Source: Nonomuraea fuscirosea (GTDB lineage Bacteria > Actinomycetota > Actinomycetes > Streptosporangiales > Streptosporangiaceae). From it: a stretch of DNA of 64,000 nucleotides. The notes below the pieces were generated by a model, which saw only the letters and a list, made by a program, of their open reading frames with translations, was not told the DNA's origin and made no database searches. Positions within the stretch are counted from its first letter, which is position 1; every line of letters begins with the position of its first letter. The translations under genes and the position numbers were made by a program. The stretch lies in the NCBI RefSeq assembly GCF_003001935.1, contig NZ_PVNG01000023.1, positions 1 through 64,000 on the forward strand. The letters run 5' to 3'. This document shows, in pieces, positions 61,680-64,000 of the stretch.

Positions 61680-61752
61680 TAGTCCCGACCGGATTCGAAC
61701 CGGCGCTACCGCCTTGAGAGGGCGGCGTCCTGGGCCACTAGACGACGGGACC
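61680..61752 (-). tRNA. tRNA-Glu(CTC), promoter-proximal copy
   Basis: Same 73-nt sequence and structure as its neighbour, 21 nt upstream of it. Here the discriminator A is followed by CCA (61679-61677), so the 3' end is encoded in this copy only. Both copies are probably processed from one transcript ended by the hairpin at 61541. Confidence 0.95.
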
Positions 61753-61830
61753 CTGTCCACAAGCTGGTGTGCCGGGCCTCCCCGGCGACGCAGGTAACTC
61801 TACCGCACCCGGAAGACCACACCAAACCGC

Positions 61831-62412
61831 TTATCCGCCTACCAGATCGGCTCTGTGGCGCCGGACCCAGTCGCCCATCGGGCCTCGTTCCCACCGCGGA
61901 TCGAACTCACCCAGCGGGATCGCCACCTCCGGCCTGCCCGTGGCGGGGTCCACGGGGACGGCGGCGAGGCGGGCGCGCATCCAGCGGGGAACGCGGGGCG
62001 GGACCGTGCGCTCGCCCCATCCGATCAGCCCGGTCGAGCGCAGCGGCCGCACCCGCGCCCTGGCGGAGCCGGGACGCCCGATCACGCGGGGATCGGCCGG
62101 CTGCGTGTCCACGACGCCGACCCTGGTGATGTCCGGCCAGCGGAGGCGGACACGGAAGCCGTGGGAGTCGGTCAGCTCGACGCCGTCGGCGGAGAAGCGG
62201 ACGACGGTGCCCGTGGTGAGGCGGCGGTGCTTGCCGGCCAGGACGGCGACCAGCACGCCGGTGGCGAGCGCGCCGATGACGACGCCGAGCGCGGTGTCGT
62301 TCGTCAGGATGGCGCCGAGGAGGAGGCAGACGGCGAAGAAGAGCACGAGCGGGGCGATGAACGGAAGCAGGAAGCGCGGGAAGCCGCCCGCGGGAAGACG
62401 AAATTCAGCCAT
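61831..62412 (-). CDS. Two-pass membrane protein of unknown function
   Basis: 193 residues. Two adjacent membrane segments (FPRFLLPFIAPLVLFFAVCL; about 11-33 and 40-60) are followed by a PH-like beta domain (RRLTTGTVVRFSADGVELTD; RVRLRWPDITRVGVVDT) and a C-terminal WVRRHRADLVGG. This is the layout of bacterial PH-domain membrane proteins that accompany actinobacterial housekeeping genes, but its role is not known. ATG 62412. Confidence 0.75.
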   Translation of the reverse strand: MAEFRLPAGGFPRFLLPFIAPLVLFFAVCLLLGAILTNDTALGVVIGALATGVLVAVLAGKHRRLTTGTVVRFSADGVELTDSHGFRVRLRWPDITRVGVVDTQPADPRVIGRPGSARARVRPLRSTGLIGWGERTVPPRVPRWMRARLAAVPVDPATGRPEVAIPLGEFDPRWERGPMGDWVRRHRADLVGG

Positions 62413-62536
62413 AAGTGGGGCGCGACTCTACCGGATCCGCCCGAACCGCCCGCCCCCGGGCAAACGGACCCGGATCGACGAGCCCGATCGACGAGCGAGG
62501 ATCGGCGACCTCGATCGGCCGGCGGGGAGGCGAGGG

Positions 62537-63151
62537 CTAGCGGGCGAGCAGGCCGCGGCGGTAGGCCTCGCCGACGGCGGCGGCGCGGTCGCGGACGTCG
62601 AGTTTGGCGTAGATGTGCAGCAGGTGCGTCTTCACGCTGGCCTCGCTGATGAGCAGGCCGGCCGCCGCCTCCTTGTTCGTCGCTCCCCCGGCCACCAGCC
62701 GCAGCACCTCCAGCTCGCGCTTGCTCAGCTGTCCCCTCGCGGGCCTGCGCAGGTGGTCGGCCAGGCGGCCGGTCACGGCGGGGGCGAGCACGGTCTCGCC
62801 CCGGTGGACGGCGTGCACGGCCCGGACCAGTTCCTCCTTCGGGGCGTCCTTGAGCAGGTAGCCGCCGGCCCCCGCTTCGAGCGCGGGCACGACGTCGCCG
62901 TCGAACGTGGTGAGGACCAGGATGCGCGGCCCGGTGCCGCTGAGCCGGCGGATGGCGCTCAGCCCGTCGAGGCCGGGCATGCGCAGGTCCATGAGCACGA
63001 CGTCGGGGACGAGCTCGGCGGCCAGCCGCACGGCCTGGTCGCCGTCGGCCGCCTCGCCGACCACCTCCAGGCCGGGCTCGCCGTCGAAGGCGGCGCGCAG
63101 TCCCTCGCGCACGATCGGATGATCGTCGGCTATCAGCAGCCGCAGGGGCAT
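62537..63151 (-). CDS. NarL/LuxR-family response regulator
   Basis: 204 residues. Receiver domain with acidic pair LIADDHP, phospho-acceptor Asp55 in LMDLRMPGLDG, Thr/Lys switch residues in LVLTTFDGD and YLLKDAPKEEL. C-terminal LuxR helix-turn-helix LSKRELEVLRLVAGGATNKE, then AAAGLLISEASVKTHLLHIY. ATG 63151 follows GGAGGA. It lies 109 nt downstream of its likely partner kinase. Target genes unknown. Confidence 0.95.
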   Translation of the reverse strand: MPLRLLIADDHPIVREGLRAAFDGEPGLEVVGEAADGDQAVRLAAELVPDVVLMDLRMPGLDGLSAIRRLSGTGPRILVLTTFDGDVVPALEAGAGGYLLKDAPKEELVRAVHAVHRGETVLAPAVTGRLADHLRRPARGQLSKRELEVLRLVAGGATNKEAAAGLLISEASVKTHLLHIYAKLDVRDRAAAVGEAYRRGLLAR

Positions 63152-63260
63152 CGGTCCTCCTCGTCCCGTGGGCGTCGGCTCGGCGGGCATCCGTCCGCAC
63201 CAGGATCTCATCAGCGGCCGGAATCTCGCCCCTGGCCGGAGTGTCGCGCCTGTCGGGATC

Positions 63261-64000
63261 TCACCGCTCACCGTGGCCGGGGAGGGCGGGGACGGCCGTC
63301 GCGACGGTCGTGCCCCGGCCCGGTTCCGACTCGATCTCCAGGGTGCCGCCCACGCCGCGGACGCGCCGGCGCATTCCGTCCAACCCGAAGCCGTCAGTAC
63401 GCTCCTGCGGGGCGAAACCGGTTCCGTCGTCGCGGATGTCCAGCAGGACGAGTTCGTCCGTGTACGAGAGGGTCAGCGCCGTCCTGGTGGCTCCGGCGTG
63501 CTTCGCCACGTTGGCCAGGGACTCCTGGGTGACCCGGAAGAGGACCTTCTCCACGTCGGCGGAGAGCGGCACGGGCTGCCCGGTGACCTCGTACCGGAGC
63601 TCCACCCCGGCGGTGTCGGCCCACGATCTGGCCAGGTGGCCGATCGCGTCCGGCAGCCTGGCCTCCTCCAGCGGCTCGGGCCGCAGGGCGCTCACGGATC
63701 TGCGGGTCTCGGTCAGGCCGCGGCGGGCGAGCTCGGAGGCGCGGTCGAGGTGACGGCCGCGTACGTCGTCCCGGCCGGCGCGGGAGGCCGCGTCGAGCTG
63801 GCCGATCAGGGCGACGAGGTCCTGGGCCAGCGTGTCGTGGATCTCGCCGGCGACCCGGTGCCGCTCGTCGAGCACGCCGGCCCGCCTGGCCTGGTCGAGC
63901 AGCCTGGCGTTGAGGTCGGCGTTCTCGTCCATGGCGGCGCGCAGGCGGGTGACCAGGCGGCGGCGTTTGTCGTGCTCGGCGGAGACGTACCAGCCGGCCA
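63261..64000 (-). CDS. Sensor histidine kinase, HisKA_3 type (N-terminus beyond the window)
   Basis: The frame stays open to base 64000, so only the C-terminal 245 residues or so are seen. The dimerisation/phospho-acceptor box is ERHRVAGEIHDTLAQDLVAL with the phospho-His in EIHDTLAQ. The ATPase domain has N-box RVTQESLANVAKHAGATR, G1 IRDDGTGFAP and G2 DGFGLDGMRRRV. It should phosphorylate the downstream response regulator. The sensing region is not in the window, so the signal is unknown. Confidence 0.93.
   Translation of the reverse strand, partial: AGWYVSAEHDKRRRLVTRLRAAMDENADLNARLLDQARRAGVLDERHRVAGEIHDTLAQDLVALIGQLDAASRAGRDDVRGRHLDRASELARRGLTETRRSVSALRPEPLEEARLPDAIGHLARSWADTAGVELRYEVTGQPVPLSADVEKVLFRVTQESLANVAKHAGATRTALTLSYTDELVLLDIRDDGTGFAPQERTDGFGLDGMRRRVRGVGGTLEIESEPGRGTTVATAVPALPGHGER

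Overview
The window is about 64 kb of a very GC-rich chromosome from a filamentous-type actinobacterium. High GC in third codon positions, GTG/TTG starts, leaderless genes, an NdgR-type IclR regulator, an SMC/FtsY pair, CofC (coenzyme F420) and a beta-proteobacteria-unlike gene order all fit. The block from ftsY to leuC/ndgR follows the order I remember from Streptomyces chromosomes. Protein sequences and the accessory genes make me favour a Streptosporangiales member (Nonomuraea-like); that genus-level call is inference. I see no insertion sequence, phage gene, CRISPR array or rRNA.

Positions 1-31,500 are mostly accessory chromosome. They hold the tail of an ABC exporter, a penicillin-binding-protein homologue with all catalytic motifs changed, a MerR/aldo-keto reductase pair with two matching operators, a TetR/GH1 beta-glucosidase pair, two secreted enzymes (M15-like and M14), an aldehyde dehydrogenase, and a minus-strand group of an alpha/beta hydrolase, two AMP-binding-like fragments and a large LuxR ATPase regulator. 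Next come typA, a DUF2461 protein, a polysaccharide deacetylase, an XRE-cupin regulator with a divergent DMT exporter, an RsbA-like anti-sigma protein facing an ECF sigma factor of SigR type, a Cds1-like cysteine desulfhydrase, an iron-siderophore ABC transporter under tandem IdeR-type boxes, and a TPR protein preceded by a 24-residue peptide gene.

Positions 30,300-61,800 are core housekeeping: ftsY, smc, acyP, (inserted lysR/MFS), mutM, rnc, rpmF, DUF177, coaD, rsmD, recG, a DAK2-domain kinase, rpmB, thiD, (a repeat-rich membrane protein), thiL, an AsnC-type ligand-binding protein, a DUF3515 lipoprotein, ddl, gpsA, plsC, cofC, a short CSD-like protein, HU, leuD, leuC, ndgR, an acidic unknown protein and two tRNA-Glu genes. 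These serve chromosome segregation, protein export, DNA repair, ribosome and CoA production, thiamine activation, cell wall and phospholipid precursors, F420 and leucine synthesis. The right end has a small membrane protein and a NarL-type two-component system cut by the window edge.

The most unusual signals are: (1) short degenerate direct repeats just beyond the stop codons of at least eight genes on both strands, which in the clearest cases are copies of the gene's own last codons plus its stop; (2) four abutting perfect or near-perfect stem-loops in the only long gene-free gap (42,296-42,951); (3) a conserved-looking micro-gene in front of a TPR protein; and (4) catalytically dead-looking relatives of a PBP and of adenylating enzymes.
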